Virus record (IMG/VR): IMGVR_UViG_3300046794_000505
Span: 21,777 to 85,776 of that record
Reading direction: 5' to 3' (one strand)
Source of the DNA: a virus
Length of the DNA: 64,000 bases
Part shown: positions 23,018-32,345 of the stretch, one piece after another
Layout of the letters: each line of letters opens with the position of its first letter
Position numbering within the stretch: position 1 is the first letter of the stretch
Program-made: the position numbers and the translations under genes
Notes under the pieces: model-generated
Told to the model about the DNA's origin: nothing
Databases searched by the model: none
What the model saw: only the letters and a program-made list of their open reading frames with translations

Positions 23018-23946
23018 GCCGCCTCATCCTCTTCATCCACCGGCGGAACATACCCCAGCAGGTCGCAGATATGCTTGACGGTGGCCACGAATTCCAGCAA
23101 CTGGATCGCCGCCTCATGACGCCAGATGTGGGCGATATCCTCCAGTTCGCTAGTGTCATAATCCGGATCACTGGCGAAGCTGATGCTGCTGAACTTGAAT
23201 TCGTCATTCAGCTTGAAATCCATCTCGCCATGCTCGAACCGAATGGCATGAACTTCCAGTTTCGATTCCAGCGCCTCGAGCAATCCGGCGCGACCCTCGG
23301 CCAGGTCGTCGAGTTGGTAACTGACCTTCTGGCTTTTTTGGCCTTTTTTCTTAAGTTCGACCAAGCCGCCCAGGTGCAGATCACCAAACGCGCGCTCCTG
23401 ATCCTGCAGATGGTTCTTCAGGCGTGTGGTGAGACCGTTTTTGATGTCGCTGATGTGGATGGTGGTGGTTTTCACTGACCCAACGACGTGCACCAGCACA
23501 CCAACCAACATGCGGGCCTGCATCTTGCTGGCAGTCAGTACGATCAGCAGTTTCTCGTCGATATGGTAGAAACAGGTGATGTAGGACGATTCCACCAGCG
23601 CCTTCTTGCACATCAGCGCCAGAGTCTGTTCGGCGATCGCCTGGCGCTCGACCTTTTTCAGCCTGACACCGGACGACTTCTCAGCCGCCTTGATCAGCTT
23701 GTTGGCCTCGGCCATCACCAGATTCATCGGCAACACCTTGCTGTCTTCACGCAGAGTGAACGAGTAGCCACCTTGGAATTCCGTAACCAGCTCGCCGGTG
23801 ATGGCATTCGGCACGAAGCCAGACCGCGACAGCATATTCTCGGGGAGTTCTTCGAACGGATGCTCCAGCAGATGCTTTGCGATATCGGTCGCACCGGGTA
23901 ACTCGGCGCTGTAGACGATCGCATTTTTCAGATGGTTGAATTCCAT
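23014..23946 (-). CDS. rdgC: Recombination-associated protein RdgC
   Basis: 310 residues. Matches the RdgC family, ring-shaped DNA-binding proteins that limit RecA loading. Signals: GFVPNAITGELVTEFQGGYSF, a VLPMNLVMAEANKLIKAAEKSSG segment, then KKVERQAIAEQTLALMCKKALV, which corresponds to the family's KxExKxIKExVxxxLLPxAF stretch, and a C-terminal acidic tail. Length agrees with bacterial RdgC (about 300). Phage copies occur beside recombination genes, as here next to primase, nuclease and helicase genes. Confidence 0.85.
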   Translation of the reverse strand: MEFNHLKNAIVYSAELPGATDIAKHLLEHPFEELPENMLSRSGFVPNAITGELVTEFQGGYSFTLREDSKVLPMNLVMAEANKLIKAAEKSSGVRLKKVERQAIAEQTLALMCKKALVESSYITCFYHIDEKLLIVLTASKMQARMLVGVLVHVVGSVKTTTIHISDIKNGLTTRLKNHLQDQERAFGDLHLGGLVELKKKGQKSQKVSYQLDDLAEGRAGLLEALESKLEVHAIRFEHGEMDFKLNDEFKFSSISFASDPDYDTSELEDIAHIWRHEAAIQLLEFVATVKHICDLLGYVPPVDEEDEAA

Positions 23947-23948
23947 AA

Positions 23949-24383
23949 TCAGGCCCCCATCGATGATTTGGAGCGGATGAGCTCGGAGGTATCACGAGCT
24001 ATGGCCTCTGCCGCCATGGATATCCAGTAGAACAGCAGCAGGAAGCCAGCGAACCATTCATAACCGGCCGCGGCGATGACAAAGAAACCCACCGTCCAAG
24101 CGGTGCGGGCTAGGGCTGAAAGCGTTTCCCCGTCGCCTGTTCTCGCCGGGAACGCCTTCATGAAGATTGCTAACTTGTCGGCCTTCAACTCACCATTGAG
24201 CGCCTTCTTGCTTTCCAAAGTTGCAAAACAGGTCATCAGTCCCAGCAGGAGTAAAAATAGCCCCAAGACAAAAGATGCCAAGCTCCCCGACCACTCAGAC
24301 CCAGTGAAATAATGAATCACCGGCAATGATGCGATCGCCAACACCAACAGGATTTTACGGGTGAATTTCCAAATACTCGCCAT
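23949..24383 (-). CDS. Membrane protein with four predicted segments
   Basis: 144 residues with hydrophobic stretches at ILLVLAIASLPVIHYF, LASFVLGLFLLLLGLMTCF, ARTAWTVGFFVIAAAG and WFAGFLLLFYWISMAA, separated by a polar loop with a basic helix. Probably an integral inner-membrane protein. Position just before rdgC; function unknown. Confidence 0.65.
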   Translation of the reverse strand: MASIWKFTRKILLVLAIASLPVIHYFTGSEWSGSLASFVLGLFLLLLGLMTCFATLESKKALNGELKADKLAIFMKAFPARTGDGETLSALARTAWTVGFFVIAAAGYEWFAGFLLLFYWISMAAEAIARDTSELIRSKSSMGA

Positions 24384-24416
24384 CGATAGTGCTCCGTTTT
24401 ATATGGGCTACGCCCG

Positions 24417-25040
24417 TTAAATGGCCGGTTTCTGGCCTTCTGCCAATTCCCACTTCATCACATGCCCGCAGGAAGAACAGTGTTTTTCATTTTGCGAGCT
24501 GAGTAGCACCAGCTGCAATCCGCCGCACGCATCACAGAATTTTGTGGTGCCCGGTTTATCCGAATTGTTGCCGAGTAGCGCTAGAGCGCCCCGTGCCTCT
24601 GTCGACATTTTTTCGAGAAATACGACCGCATCGATCAACTCCTCGAAATGGCGCCCCATCACATCCGCGCAGACTTTTCCGGTGGTCTGATCCCGGTAGA
24701 CCTCCAGCCAGCTTTTGCAGCGCTCCGACTGGCCGCCGACGTCCGGGAAAAATTCACCATGCGCGGCAATGAATTCGGCTGATCCGATATCTGGCTCACT
24801 GGGGCGCATCAACAGCCAGCACTGATCAGCCGATAGCCAAGGATCCAAACTGGAGCTGCGAGAGGTGACACACATATCCGCATCAAAACTCACTCGCGAA
24901 CACTTCACCATATGCGAACCACATCGGACGACATTCACCTGTAGCACCGGACCATGCGTATGCTGAATGATGTCGCCTTTCTGAAAAGGTCGATCAGTGT
25001 TATCGCCTGAATAGATCCGCATCGCTGGAACGATTGCCAT
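24417..25040 (-). CDS. Hypothetical protein with C-terminal zinc ribbon
   Basis: 207 residues from MAIVPAMRIYSGDN (ribosome site GGAG). The N-terminal half has KGDIIQHTHGPVLQV, a small beta-barrel-like start, and repeated strands; the C-terminus has CDACGGLQLV...HCSSCGHVMKW, a zinc ribbon. It follows a TTGCAT promoter with the 14-base operator-like element shared with the tRNA island. Confidence 0.65.
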   Translation of the reverse strand: MAIVPAMRIYSGDNTDRPFQKGDIIQHTHGPVLQVNVVRCGSHMVKCSRVSFDADMCVTSRSSSLDPWLSADQCWLLMRPSEPDIGSAEFIAAHGEFFPDVGGQSERCKSWLEVYRDQTTGKVCADVMGRHFEELIDAVVFLEKMSTEARGALALLGNNSDKPGTTKFCDACGGLQLVLLSSQNEKHCSSCGHVMKWELAEGQKPAI

Positions 25041-25058
25041 AACGTGCACTCCGTTTTC

Positions 25059-25089
25059 ATTATGCTATCGCAAGTGCAAAGATATGCAA
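25059..25089 (-). promoter_or_regulatory. Candidate promoter with TGCAAAGATATGCA element
   Basis: Minus-strand TTGCAT (25084-25089) with TAGCAT (25062-25067, 16-base spacer) or CATAAT (25059-25064, 19-base spacer). The -35 region is embedded in TGCAAAGATATGCA (25075-25088), identical to 42791-42804. Flanked by GCTAT/ATAGC arms. Confidence 0.5.
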
Positions 25090-25097
25090 TAGCTAAA

Positions 25098-27890
25098 TCA
25101 CCCCATCAGGGCAGTAATTGGAACGATCACTGCTCTTGAGACAGCACCAACTCCGAAATATTCGGTCTTGGCTGTTGGGGAAGCGCCCGGAATGCGTTTG
25201 ATGATCTTGCCCCAGTTGTTAGGCCATGGGCTGTCACGAAGAATCTTGGCGATCGCGTCATGCTGGTTCGAAATGATCACGCCTTTGCGATCATCCGACA
25301 GCTTGACGCCATAACGCAGCAACGATTCTTTGGCCGTCTGCGCGTAGACCTCGGGATCCGCCTCCATGCCAGATGCCAGCCCGACGAGCTCGCCCAAGGT
25401 CCGATCCAAGTTGCTGCCCTGTGTGCCTAGCACTTTCACCTGCTGACTCATCAACCTGGCCATCAACGAGAATTCATCGCGTTGTTCATTCAGGCTGTTT
25501 TCTTCTTCCCACTCCTGGCCTTCAATCCATTTCTGGGCTTCTTCGATGGTGACCACATTGTTTGAATGCAGCGCATAGGCACCGGCGAGCAACGCCCCAA
25601 TCTGGTCGCCCAAGCGTTGCTGACCCAGAACCCGAGCACCAGCCTTAGCGAAAGTCTTCGCGTTCTCACGGATGATGCCGATCATGCGAATGGAGCGGGC
25701 GTGCAGGCTCTGCACGAATTTGTCAGTCAGCGTCCCGAAGGTCAGCGCCTCCAGTTTGGCGAATTGCTCGGCCCTGGATTCTTGGCTCTGCGATTGATCG
25801 ACACGCAACTGCAGCACTGATACCCGGGTTTTGTCAGAGTATTGATGCACTGCGACACCAATAGATGAGAACGCGAACATGGAACGAATACGGAACGATT
25901 GGTGTTTACCACCAGCGCTGCCTTTCAGGATTTCACCACCAGACTCACTGGACGCCTGGCGCATCAACTGCATGATGTTCTGGATTCGCTGCTGGGCACC
26001 GGCATCCTCACCTTCCGCTTCATCGAAGATCACTGGACGCGCATCGTGGCCGAGGGCTTGCCGGATACCTGCCTCCGTAGTCGAGGACAATGCATTCAGC
26101 GCGAAGCCATCCAAACACCGTGACAGAATGTTGGTGATCGCCCACGACTTACCGGTACCACCGCCACCCGTGAGCCAGATATGCGGACGCCAATCGAGAG
26201 AGCCGCAGATCGCCGCCAGTACAATGAAGCCGGCGAACAGGTAAGCATCGATCGGCTTCTCCCACTGCATCATCTTGCAGATTTCGATCACTTTGTAGGC
26301 TTCGCGGGCGCTCAAGGGGTGGTCGATATCCACCAGCATGCCGCGCGAATGTTCGTAAATATGCCATCCATCCACGTCCCGCAGCTGACAGACAGTGCCA
26401 TCGACGATCAGGTGCGAACCCAGGTGCAGCACCGAGCGCCCACTGTCCCACCAAGCGCCGCGCCCGCGGATGCGATCCGGGTCATAGATACCCTCGGCCT
26501 CGCACATCCGCATCAGGGCATTGACGGCCATGTCCCAAGAAACTCGACTCGTTGCACCAGGATAACGGGCCTCCCAGTGCGAGAGGGGCGCCATGGCCAA
26601 CAGCGCCTGTTTCGAGTGACCGGATGCGGTCAGCTCGTGCACCTGTCGTGAACCCTTGGCCAGATAGAAGAACGACCCGTGGTCATAGCCGAGCGGACGA
26701 TAGGGGTCATCGTCATCGTCGAAAACTTCAAGGTATTCGGCGCTGACCGGCTCTTTGAATTCTTCTTCCTCTTCGAGGCTGACACCATCACCAGCCTCAG
26801 ATTCATACTGATCCGGCACCTCCTCATCGTCGGCGTCTGCATGCGGCAGCGGCTCAAGTGCTTTGCCGGCATGCGCCTTGATATAAGCCAGGGTGTGCAT
26901 GGCATCCCAGCCGTCGATATTGATCGCGTCGGCGATGTCCCAGCCCTCGGGCGAGCCATCGGGCGGCTCAACGCACATGATCCCGGCAACACCGACTTCT
27001 TGCAGTATCTGGACCAGGCCGTTATTCAGCTCGCCGTCACTGTTGAACCAACCGTAAGTCGTCTGATAGCCGGGGATGTCAGCATCGCGCCAGAGAATGA
27101 TCCGGCGCCCGGCCAACGAACTGAAATCAACATGACGAATCGCCTTCCCGCCTCCCGGCCATGAGACGATGGGAATCTGATTGATGACTTCGGTGGCGAC
27201 ATCGACGCACTTCTCGCCCTCGACCAGGAGCACGGGAACCTTGCTGTCGAACTGCACCAGATTGTCGAGGCCATAGAGCGGACGTGGTTTCGGGAACGAG
27301 AGCCAGCGCCAAGCTTCACGGTTGTCCTCAGTATTGCGCGCCCACACCAACGGCATTGGCTCTTTCTTCCCGGTAACTGGGTGCAAAAACCGCACGACAT
27401 AGCCGATCAATTGGCTGCCCATGTCGCGATAGGGGTAAATCTTCTGGATCGGAAACTCTATCCATTCATTTTCGATCATGCGTCGATAAATGAATGTCGG
27501 CTCGGGGACGCCGGCCGGTGCCGGAATGATCGGCTCCCACTCAGGCTGTGCATTCATCTTCACCGAGTCGCGTTGCATCGGCGTCAGATTATTCACTTGG
27601 CGCAGATCACCACCAGATAGCACCTTACAGGCATCGACAAAACTCATCTGCTCGAAGTCGATAACAAACCGAATTGCATCGCCACTCGCACCACAACCGA
27701 AGCAGTAATACATCTGCTTGTCCGGAACCACCTTGAAACTTGGCGACTTTTCTTTGTGGAATGGGCAACAGGCTTCCCACTCCTTGCCGGACTTTTTCAG
27801 GTCGACGCCATAACCGGCGATCACCTCTTTGATGTCGACCGCGGCCAGGATTTTTTCCCGGTCAATGCGGGGTAGCTCTTTTCTTGCCAT
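25098..27890 (-). CDS. Primase-helicase with CHC2 zinc finger, TOPRIM-like region and DUF927-type ATPase
   Basis: 930 residues, starting MARKELPRIDREKIL. The N-terminus is a DnaG-type zinc finger (C42, H45, C63, C66 in CPFHKEK...YYCFGCG). A TOPRIM-like stretch follows (VLLVEGEKCVDVATEVINQIPIVSWPGG; IILWRDADIPGY). The second half is a DUF927-type helicase-like ATPase: GGGGTGKSWA (Walker A), RPVIFDEAE (Walker B) and a later sensor FAFSSIGVA. An acidic linker (EEEEEFKEP) joins the halves. It would prime and unwind at the phage fork. Longer than typical DnaG because of the fused ATPase. Confidence 0.88.
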   Translation of the reverse strand: MARKELPRIDREKILAAVDIKEVIAGYGVDLKKSGKEWEACCPFHKEKSPSFKVVPDKQMYYCFGCGASGDAIRFVIDFEQMSFVDACKVLSGGDLRQVNNLTPMQRDSVKMNAQPEWEPIIPAPAGVPEPTFIYRRMIENEWIEFPIQKIYPYRDMGSQLIGYVVRFLHPVTGKKEPMPLVWARNTEDNREAWRWLSFPKPRPLYGLDNLVQFDSKVPVLLVEGEKCVDVATEVINQIPIVSWPGGGKAIRHVDFSSLAGRRIILWRDADIPGYQTTYGWFNSDGELNNGLVQILQEVGVAGIMCVEPPDGSPEGWDIADAINIDGWDAMHTLAYIKAHAGKALEPLPHADADDEEVPDQYESEAGDGVSLEEEEEFKEPVSAEYLEVFDDDDDPYRPLGYDHGSFFYLAKGSRQVHELTASGHSKQALLAMAPLSHWEARYPGATSRVSWDMAVNALMRMCEAEGIYDPDRIRGRGAWWDSGRSVLHLGSHLIVDGTVCQLRDVDGWHIYEHSRGMLVDIDHPLSAREAYKVIEICKMMQWEKPIDAYLFAGFIVLAAICGSLDWRPHIWLTGGGGTGKSWAITNILSRCLDGFALNALSSTTEAGIRQALGHDARPVIFDEAEGEDAGAQQRIQNIMQLMRQASSESGGEILKGSAGGKHQSFRIRSMFAFSSIGVAVHQYSDKTRVSVLQLRVDQSQSQESRAEQFAKLEALTFGTLTDKFVQSLHARSIRMIGIIRENAKTFAKAGARVLGQQRLGDQIGALLAGAYALHSNNVVTIEEAQKWIEGQEWEEENSLNEQRDEFSLMARLMSQQVKVLGTQGSNLDRTLGELVGLASGMEADPEVYAQTAKESLLRYGVKLSDDRKGVIISNQHDAIAKILRDSPWPNNWGKIIKRIPGASPTAKTEYFGVGAVSRAVIVPITALMG

Positions 27891-27894
27891 GACG

Positions 27895-28335
27895 CTACTT
27901 CCCTTGTTGTTGGTCGTCGTAAGGCCAGGAGTCAATAACAGCCTGAGCCTGCTCGGGACTTTTGGCGAAGCCTGCGATCCCGCCGTAGAAACGGATTCGC
28001 TCCACGAAGGTTTTCTGATGCTTCTTCGCCACGCCCTTGAGGTCTTTGACCTCGATCACGGTGTAAACAGCGATCTTCCTGCCCATCAACCGCTCGGCCC
28101 ACTCCGGGGTCATGGTGATGGTGGTCCATCCGTTGAGGTCGCTGGCGCCGGTCAGCAGCTCACCATCCGACTTGGTCAACCCAGCCCTGAGCGGCCTGAA
28201 GGTGGTGCCCACCAGCATGTTTTTGACACGCTTGAAATTTCCAACCCAGCCCATGCCCGTGGTCAGTTTGAACAGCCGGGTTGCGCCGTTGGAGCAGGCA
28301 AGCATGATTTCCTTGACGACATTCGTTTCACTCAT
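27895..28335 (-). CDS. VRR-NUC domain nuclease
   Basis: 146 residues. FKLTTGMGWVGN, FRPLRAGLTKSDGELLTGASDLNGW (D66), YTVIEVKDLKG (E95, K97), HQKTFVERIRFYGGIAGFAKSPEQAQAVIDSW: the standard layout of stand-alone VRR-NUC phage nucleases, PD-(D/E)XK-type enzymes thought to act on branched DNA such as Holliday junctions. It overlaps the helicase gene upstream by four bases and is followed by the primase-helicase. Confidence 0.85.
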   Translation of the reverse strand: MSETNVVKEIMLACSNGATRLFKLTTGMGWVGNFKRVKNMLVGTTFRPLRAGLTKSDGELLTGASDLNGWTTITMTPEWAERLMGRKIAVYTVIEVKDLKGVAKKHQKTFVERIRFYGGIAGFAKSPEQAQAVIDSWPYDDQQQGK

Positions 28336-29798
28336 GCCTTGGCAGCCTGTTTTGCTTGACGTCCATGGAGGATGTGCCGCGCCCATGCATGCGGATTTTT
28401 GTAACGCTTCTGTTTGGCCAGTTCGACCAGCTCCTCAAGCGTTTTCGCCTGACTCTGTTCGTAGGCACGGTTACGTTTCATCTGCGCCGCCTGCTCGGCC
28501 TCCACGCGCTGCAACTCACCATCGACCTCGTCAACTACTCGGCCTTTGAATTCGACCGCAGTACCACAGTTCGGACAACTCGGCGCTGGCGCGAAGGTCA
28601 CCCAGCAGGTATCACACTGGAGCACCCGGATATTGATTTCGTTTTTCTTCCCGGTGCGCGTCACTTCACCACTGAGGGACCATTCGCGATCCTCTTCGGG
28701 GAGGCCATGCTTGGCACAGTTGCCAACATGGTCCAGCACGATGGCCCGGTCCTGGCCTTCGAACGGACGCAGGATGCGCCCAACTTGCTGCATGTGCAGG
28801 CCAGTACTCTGCGTTGGCCGCAGCAGGATCCCGCAACCCACTACCGGGATGTCGGTACCTTCGGAAACGATATCACAGCTGCTCAACCCGTCCAGACGCC
28901 CAGTGGTCAGGCCATGAATCAGCGAGCGGCGCTGTGCGCTGTGCATGGTGCCGTCGATTGACTGGAACTTCCAGCCGGCAGAGCGGAAGTCGGCCGCCAC
29001 GTGTTCGGCATGCGAGACGGACACGCAGAAGGCCAATGCCTGAAGGCCTGGGCAGAGCTTGCCATAATGCTTCACGGCGGAACCGGTAATAACGGGTTTG
29101 TCGACCGCTTCCACCAGTTCTTTCTGGATGAAGTCCTTGCCGCCACCGCCATGCCGAACCCCGGTCAGGTCAAGAGCAGTGGGCGGCGCATAGACAGTCG
29201 ATGGCAGCAAGAACCCCAGTCGAATCAGTTCGCTCATTGACGGCCCGACCACCATGTCGTTGAACAGGCCTCCATGGTCTACACCCAGACCTTTACCATC
29301 GGAGCGGATCGGCGTCGCCGTCACCCCGAGAATTCGCGCTTGATCATAGAACCCGAGGATCTTGCCCCACGTATTGTCCTTCTGACAGTGGTGCGCCTCA
29401 TCCGGGATGATCAGATCGGGCGACCAGGTCGTTGACAGCCGATTGACCAAAGTCCCAACGCTGGCGATCGCGATTTTCGCCGTTTCACTCAGGTACAGGC
29501 GACCCAGCTCGCTCAGCTGCTGATGCTGGATCTCGCGGATATGGTCGGTCTGAGCGATCAGGTAATGCTTCAGACCCATCTTCGCCAGCGACATCGAGGC
29601 CTGCATCAGCAGCTCTTTACGGTGCACCAGAATCAGGACTTTATTCTGTTTTTTCGTCGCGCCATCGGCTACATAGCTGAACGTAAAAGTCTTACCCCCG
29701 CCGGTTGGCAGCACATACAGAACAGCCCTGTTCTTAGCCTGGAATGAACGCCGTATCGCATCCACCCCGGCCGCTTGATACGGCCTGAGTTGAATCAT
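28332..29798 (-). CDS. DEAH-box superfamily 2 helicase
   Basis: 488 residues. Motif I PTGGGKTF (31-38), motif II DEAH (133-136), motif III-like GVTATPIR, motif VI QQVGRILRP. After the helicase core comes a C-terminal zinc ribbon (CDTCWVTFAPAPSCPNCG) and a basic helical tail. Related to ResIII-type phage helicases. Coupled to the nuclease (downstream) and to the HTH regulator (upstream). Confidence 0.9.
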   Translation of the reverse strand: MIQLRPYQAAGVDAIRRSFQAKNRAVLYVLPTGGGKTFTFSYVADGATKKQNKVLILVHRKELLMQASMSLAKMGLKHYLIAQTDHIREIQHQQLSELGRLYLSETAKIAIASVGTLVNRLSTTWSPDLIIPDEAHHCQKDNTWGKILGFYDQARILGVTATPIRSDGKGLGVDHGGLFNDMVVGPSMSELIRLGFLLPSTVYAPPTALDLTGVRHGGGGKDFIQKELVEAVDKPVITGSAVKHYGKLCPGLQALAFCVSVSHAEHVAADFRSAGWKFQSIDGTMHSAQRRSLIHGLTTGRLDGLSSCDIVSEGTDIPVVGCGILLRPTQSTGLHMQQVGRILRPFEGQDRAIVLDHVGNCAKHGLPEEDREWSLSGEVTRTGKKNEINIRVLQCDTCWVTFAPAPSCPNCGTAVEFKGRVVDEVDGELQRVEAEQAAQMKRNRAYEQSQAKTLEELVELAKQKRYKNPHAWARHILHGRQAKQAAKA

Positions 29799-30103
29799 TC
29801 ATCGCGCCCCTGTTCCTCCTCAGTGGCCTCGCGGGCTCTGTTTCGTGCGAGCGCTTCCTCCGTATCTGCGGAATTGATCAGATCGAGATGCACCAGGTGC
29901 GCTTCGATCATGTTCTGATTACGTTGCTGCACCATCTTGATCAGTGCGCAGATCATCAGGTCATAGGTGCGTTGGCTGCACCCGGTTTTTTGCCGGCGTA
30001 ACACGGCGATTGTAGACGGAGAGACACCCGCCAACACACAAACCTCCTTTACGGCAAATCCTGCGCTATCCACTTTCTGCAGGAGGTCAGAAGCTAAGTT
30101 CAT
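29795..30103 (-). CDS. Putative HTH transcriptional regulator
   Basis: 102 residues from MNLASDLLQKVDSAG (ribosome site AAGGTG). FAVKEVCVLAGVSPSTIAVLRRQKTGCSQRTYDLM is an XRE/Cro-like helix-turn-helix. The acidic tail (EEALARNRAREATEEEQGRDE) may mediate oligomerisation. As first gene of the leftward replication operon, placed beside a symmetrical divergent promoter, it is a plausible repressor of both directions (inference). Confidence 0.7.
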   Translation of the reverse strand: MNLASDLLQKVDSAGFAVKEVCVLAGVSPSTIAVLRRQKTGCSQRTYDLMICALIKMVQQRNQNMIEAHLVHLDLINSADTEEALARNRAREATEEEQGRDE

Positions 30104-30135
30104 GATTTTCACCTTGTATTTTCCAGTTTTGCTCC

Positions 30136-30151
30136 TGACGGAACACCGTCA
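30136..30151 (-). other. Leader hairpin in the HTH gene transcript
   Basis: 6-bp inverted repeat TGACGG / CCGTCA with a 4-base loop in the 5' leader of the regulator, about 30 bases before its start. No T run; may affect stability or translation. Confidence 0.3.
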
Positions 30152-30161
30152 AGATTTAATG

Positions 30162-30191
30162 ATTATGGGCCACTGGATTTACAATTTGCAA
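30162..30191 (-). promoter_or_regulatory. Leftward early promoter
   Basis: Minus strand TTGCAA (30186-30191) and CATAAT (30162-30167), 18-base spacer. The -35 lies in palindrome TTTGCAAA (30185-30192), a likely operator. Drives the HTH regulator and the replication operon. Confidence 0.6.
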
Positions 30192-30213
30192 ACGCTAACG
30201 TCAAAAAACTAGC

Positions 30214-30242
30214 TTGCAAGGTGCAAAATTGTTGCCCATAAT
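30214..30242 (+). promoter_or_regulatory. Rightward early promoter
   Basis: TTGCAA (30214-30219) and CATAAT (30237-30242), 17-base spacer. The -35 lies in palindrome CTTGCAAG (30213-30220), centred 28 bases from the leftward operator. Drives the nuclease/recombination genes beginning at 30281. Confidence 0.6.
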
Positions 30243-30280
30243 CGCGCCAGTCGGGACTAATTTGAATTTCGAGCGCGGAT

Positions 30281-31132
30281 ATGGCCACAGACGAGACGAT
30301 CATCAGGTGCAGCGGATTGCCTGCTTATATGGACTGCAATCGCCGGGCGGCGGCCAAGCTGTTTCAGGGTGAGGTAGAGGCCGCTGGCTACGAACTGCGC
30401 CAGCTGGCCGCTTCTGTCGGTTCCGCACTGGGCACCTCTGCGCACTATGGCATTGAGGTGGTGCTGACCAACAAGATCTATAACGGTCAGCTGGGCAGCG
30501 TTGATGATGCCTGCAATGCGGCCGTGGACAAGTTCAGCGAAGAGATCACCGACGGCGTCATCTGGGATGACACCACTCCGAGCTTGAACGCCGCAATTGT
30601 TCAGCTACGGCGCCAAGTGCAAGCCTATATGCCCCTGGCTGCCCTGCTGGACCCGAAGGCCGTGGAAATTTCACTCTCAGCCGATATCGGTGATGGGTTT
30701 ACACTTGCCGGCCACATCGACATTTTGGAAAACAACGGCGCGATTCGCGACGAGAAATACGGCGCCCGGGAAGGCCAGTTCTGGCTGCAACTGGGAGGCT
30801 ATGCCTTGCTGGCGATATCGGCCGGACATGAGGTCAACAGCCTCAACGTCGACTGGATCCCCCGCGTTGGCAAAACGAAACACCAACCACCGGTTACCAC
30901 TACCACTTATCCCCTGCAACAGGCCCAGACCGATGCCTATCAGGTGATTCAGCGGATCAAAATGGACGTTGGGTTATTCCGCCAAGACCCCGACAGGCTG
31001 TATCAGTCCTTCCCGGCAAACCCCATGAGCATGCTGTGCTCGGACAAGTATTGTCCGGCTCACGGTACTGAGTTCTGTAATGCCTGGAAATATCAGGTCG
31101 CCAAACCCAAAGACGAGGAATTCCCCGTATGA
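30281..31132 (+). CDS. PD-(D/E)XK nuclease, Cas4-like
   Basis: 283 residues. IRCSGLPAYMDCNRRAAAKLF at the N-terminus and GHIDILENNGAIRDEKYG (D...ExK metal site) in the middle identify a PDDEXK_1/Cas4-type nuclease. Cys residues in IIRCSGLPAYMDC and MLCSDKYCPAHGTEFCNAW could coordinate a Fe-S cluster as in Cas4 and AddB. First gene of the + recombination operon; it probably acts as the exonuclease partner of the annealing protein that follows. Confidence 0.8.
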   Translation: MATDETIIRCSGLPAYMDCNRRAAAKLFQGEVEAAGYELRQLAASVGSALGTSAHYGIEVVLTNKIYNGQLGSVDDACNAAVDKFSEEITDGVIWDDTTPSLNAAIVQLRRQVQAYMPLAALLDPKAVEISLSADIGDGFTLAGHIDILENNGAIRDEKYGAREGQFWLQLGGYALLAISAGHEVNSLNVDWIPRVGKTKHQPPVTTTTYPLQQAQTDAYQVIQRIKMDVGLFRQDPDRLYQSFPANPMSMLCSDKYCPAHGTEFCNAWKYQVAKPKDEEFPV

Positions 31133-32283
31133 GCAATGAAGTGGCAAAAACCGGCCAGATGGTCAACCCCTACGCGCTTCAGCAAGGCGGGAAACTGCCG
31201 GATAGCGTGAATGCCGGCACCGTAACGATCGAAGTGCAACGGGCGATCGCCGAGGTTCAGGCCAAGCTGATGATCGCCAAAGCGATGCCGCGCGATCCGG
31301 TCGCCGCCTGGGAGAAGGTCATGAAAGCATGCGCGTTGCCGGGCATGGCTGAAGCGGCGTTCTACTCTTACAAGCGTGGCGGACAAGAGGTGACCGGCCC
31401 ATCGATCCGCCTGGCCGAGGCGCTGGCCAGCGCTTGGGGAAACATCGACTACGGCATGCGCGAGCTGTCGAACAAGGACGGCGTGACCGAACTCGAGGCG
31501 TATGCCTGGGATCTGGAAACCAACACTCTGACCACCCAGCGTTTCACCGTCCAGCACAAACGCGACACCAAAGGCGGTGGCTACGCCCTGACCGATCAGC
31601 GTGACATCTATGAGCTGGGGGCCAACATGGGTGCACGACGCATGCGCGCACGGATCTTGGCCGTATTGCCGGCCGATATCGTCAAGGCAGCTGAAGAGAA
31701 ATGCCGCCAGACCTTGGCCGGTGGCGGCGGTGTGCCAATCGAAGAACGCGTGAAAAAGATGCTGACCGCATTCGGAACTCACGGAATTTCGCAGAAGCAC
31801 ATCGAAGCACGCCTGGGTAAAAAACTCGCCGACGTGCTGCCGGATGACTTGGTATTGCTGATCGGGATTCACAACTCGATCAAAGACGGAAACGTCACCG
31901 CTTCCGAAGCGTTCGAAGCAAAAACCGAACAACCCCTGGTTAAAGATCCGACACCGGAAAAACCAACGACAACCACCACATCTCCTGCTGCTACTGGCGA
32001 AAACACCGGAGGCGCGATCAAAGATCCAGCGCCCGCTCGCGCACGGCAGACCCGCGCAAGACCAGCGGATAAGCCGGCAGATACCACACCGCTGAATGTC
32101 GAAAACGCCAATCAGGACCAGCTACAGGATCAGGGTCAATTACAGAACCAAGATCAATCCGGCGCCGGTGATCCACCACTTGAAAATCCGGCTGAAGATC
32201 TGGGTTCACTGTTCGGCGGCGATGACAGTCAATCATCAGACCCTGATCAAGATGCTGAAAACGACGACGATTCACCGTTCTAA
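31129..32283 (+). CDS. Probable single-strand annealing / recombination protein with SSB-like tail
   Basis: 384 residues. The N-terminal 250 residues (IRLAEALASAWGNIDYGMRELSNKDGVTELEAYAWDLETN; QRDIYELGANMGARRMRARILAVLP) form a phage family usually next to recombination exonucleases; I infer single-strand annealing or ssDNA-binding. The long disordered acidic Gln/Asp tail ends DDDSPF, resembling the SSB C-terminal tip (DDDIPF in Escherichia coli) that recruits repair proteins. It overlaps the nuclease gene and precedes an SbcC-like ATPase. The exact family is not certain. Confidence 0.6.
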   Translation: MSNEVAKTGQMVNPYALQQGGKLPDSVNAGTVTIEVQRAIAEVQAKLMIAKAMPRDPVAAWEKVMKACALPGMAEAAFYSYKRGGQEVTGPSIRLAEALASAWGNIDYGMRELSNKDGVTELEAYAWDLETNTLTTQRFTVQHKRDTKGGGYALTDQRDIYELGANMGARRMRARILAVLPADIVKAAEEKCRQTLAGGGGVPIEERVKKMLTAFGTHGISQKHIEARLGKKLADVLPDDLVLLIGIHNSIKDGNVTASEAFEAKTEQPLVKDPTPEKPTTTTTSPAATGENTGGAIKDPAPARARQTRARPADKPADTTPLNVENANQDQLQDQGQLQNQDQSGAGDPPLENPAEDLGSLFGGDDSQSSDPDQDAENDDDSPF

Positions 32284-32345
32284 CACCACCATCTATCACA
32301 AGCACCGCCGGGCACGCTGCCCGGCTGGCGTAGGGGAGCACCTGA

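Larger units (their letters stand above)
30161..30243. repeat. Inverted repeat framing the divergent promoter
   Basis: GATTATGGGC (30161-30170) and GCCCATAATC (30234-30243) are a perfect 10-bp inverted repeat 63 bases apart. Each arm contains the -10 box of one divergent promoter, so the two promoters are near mirror images. Confidence 0.7.
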
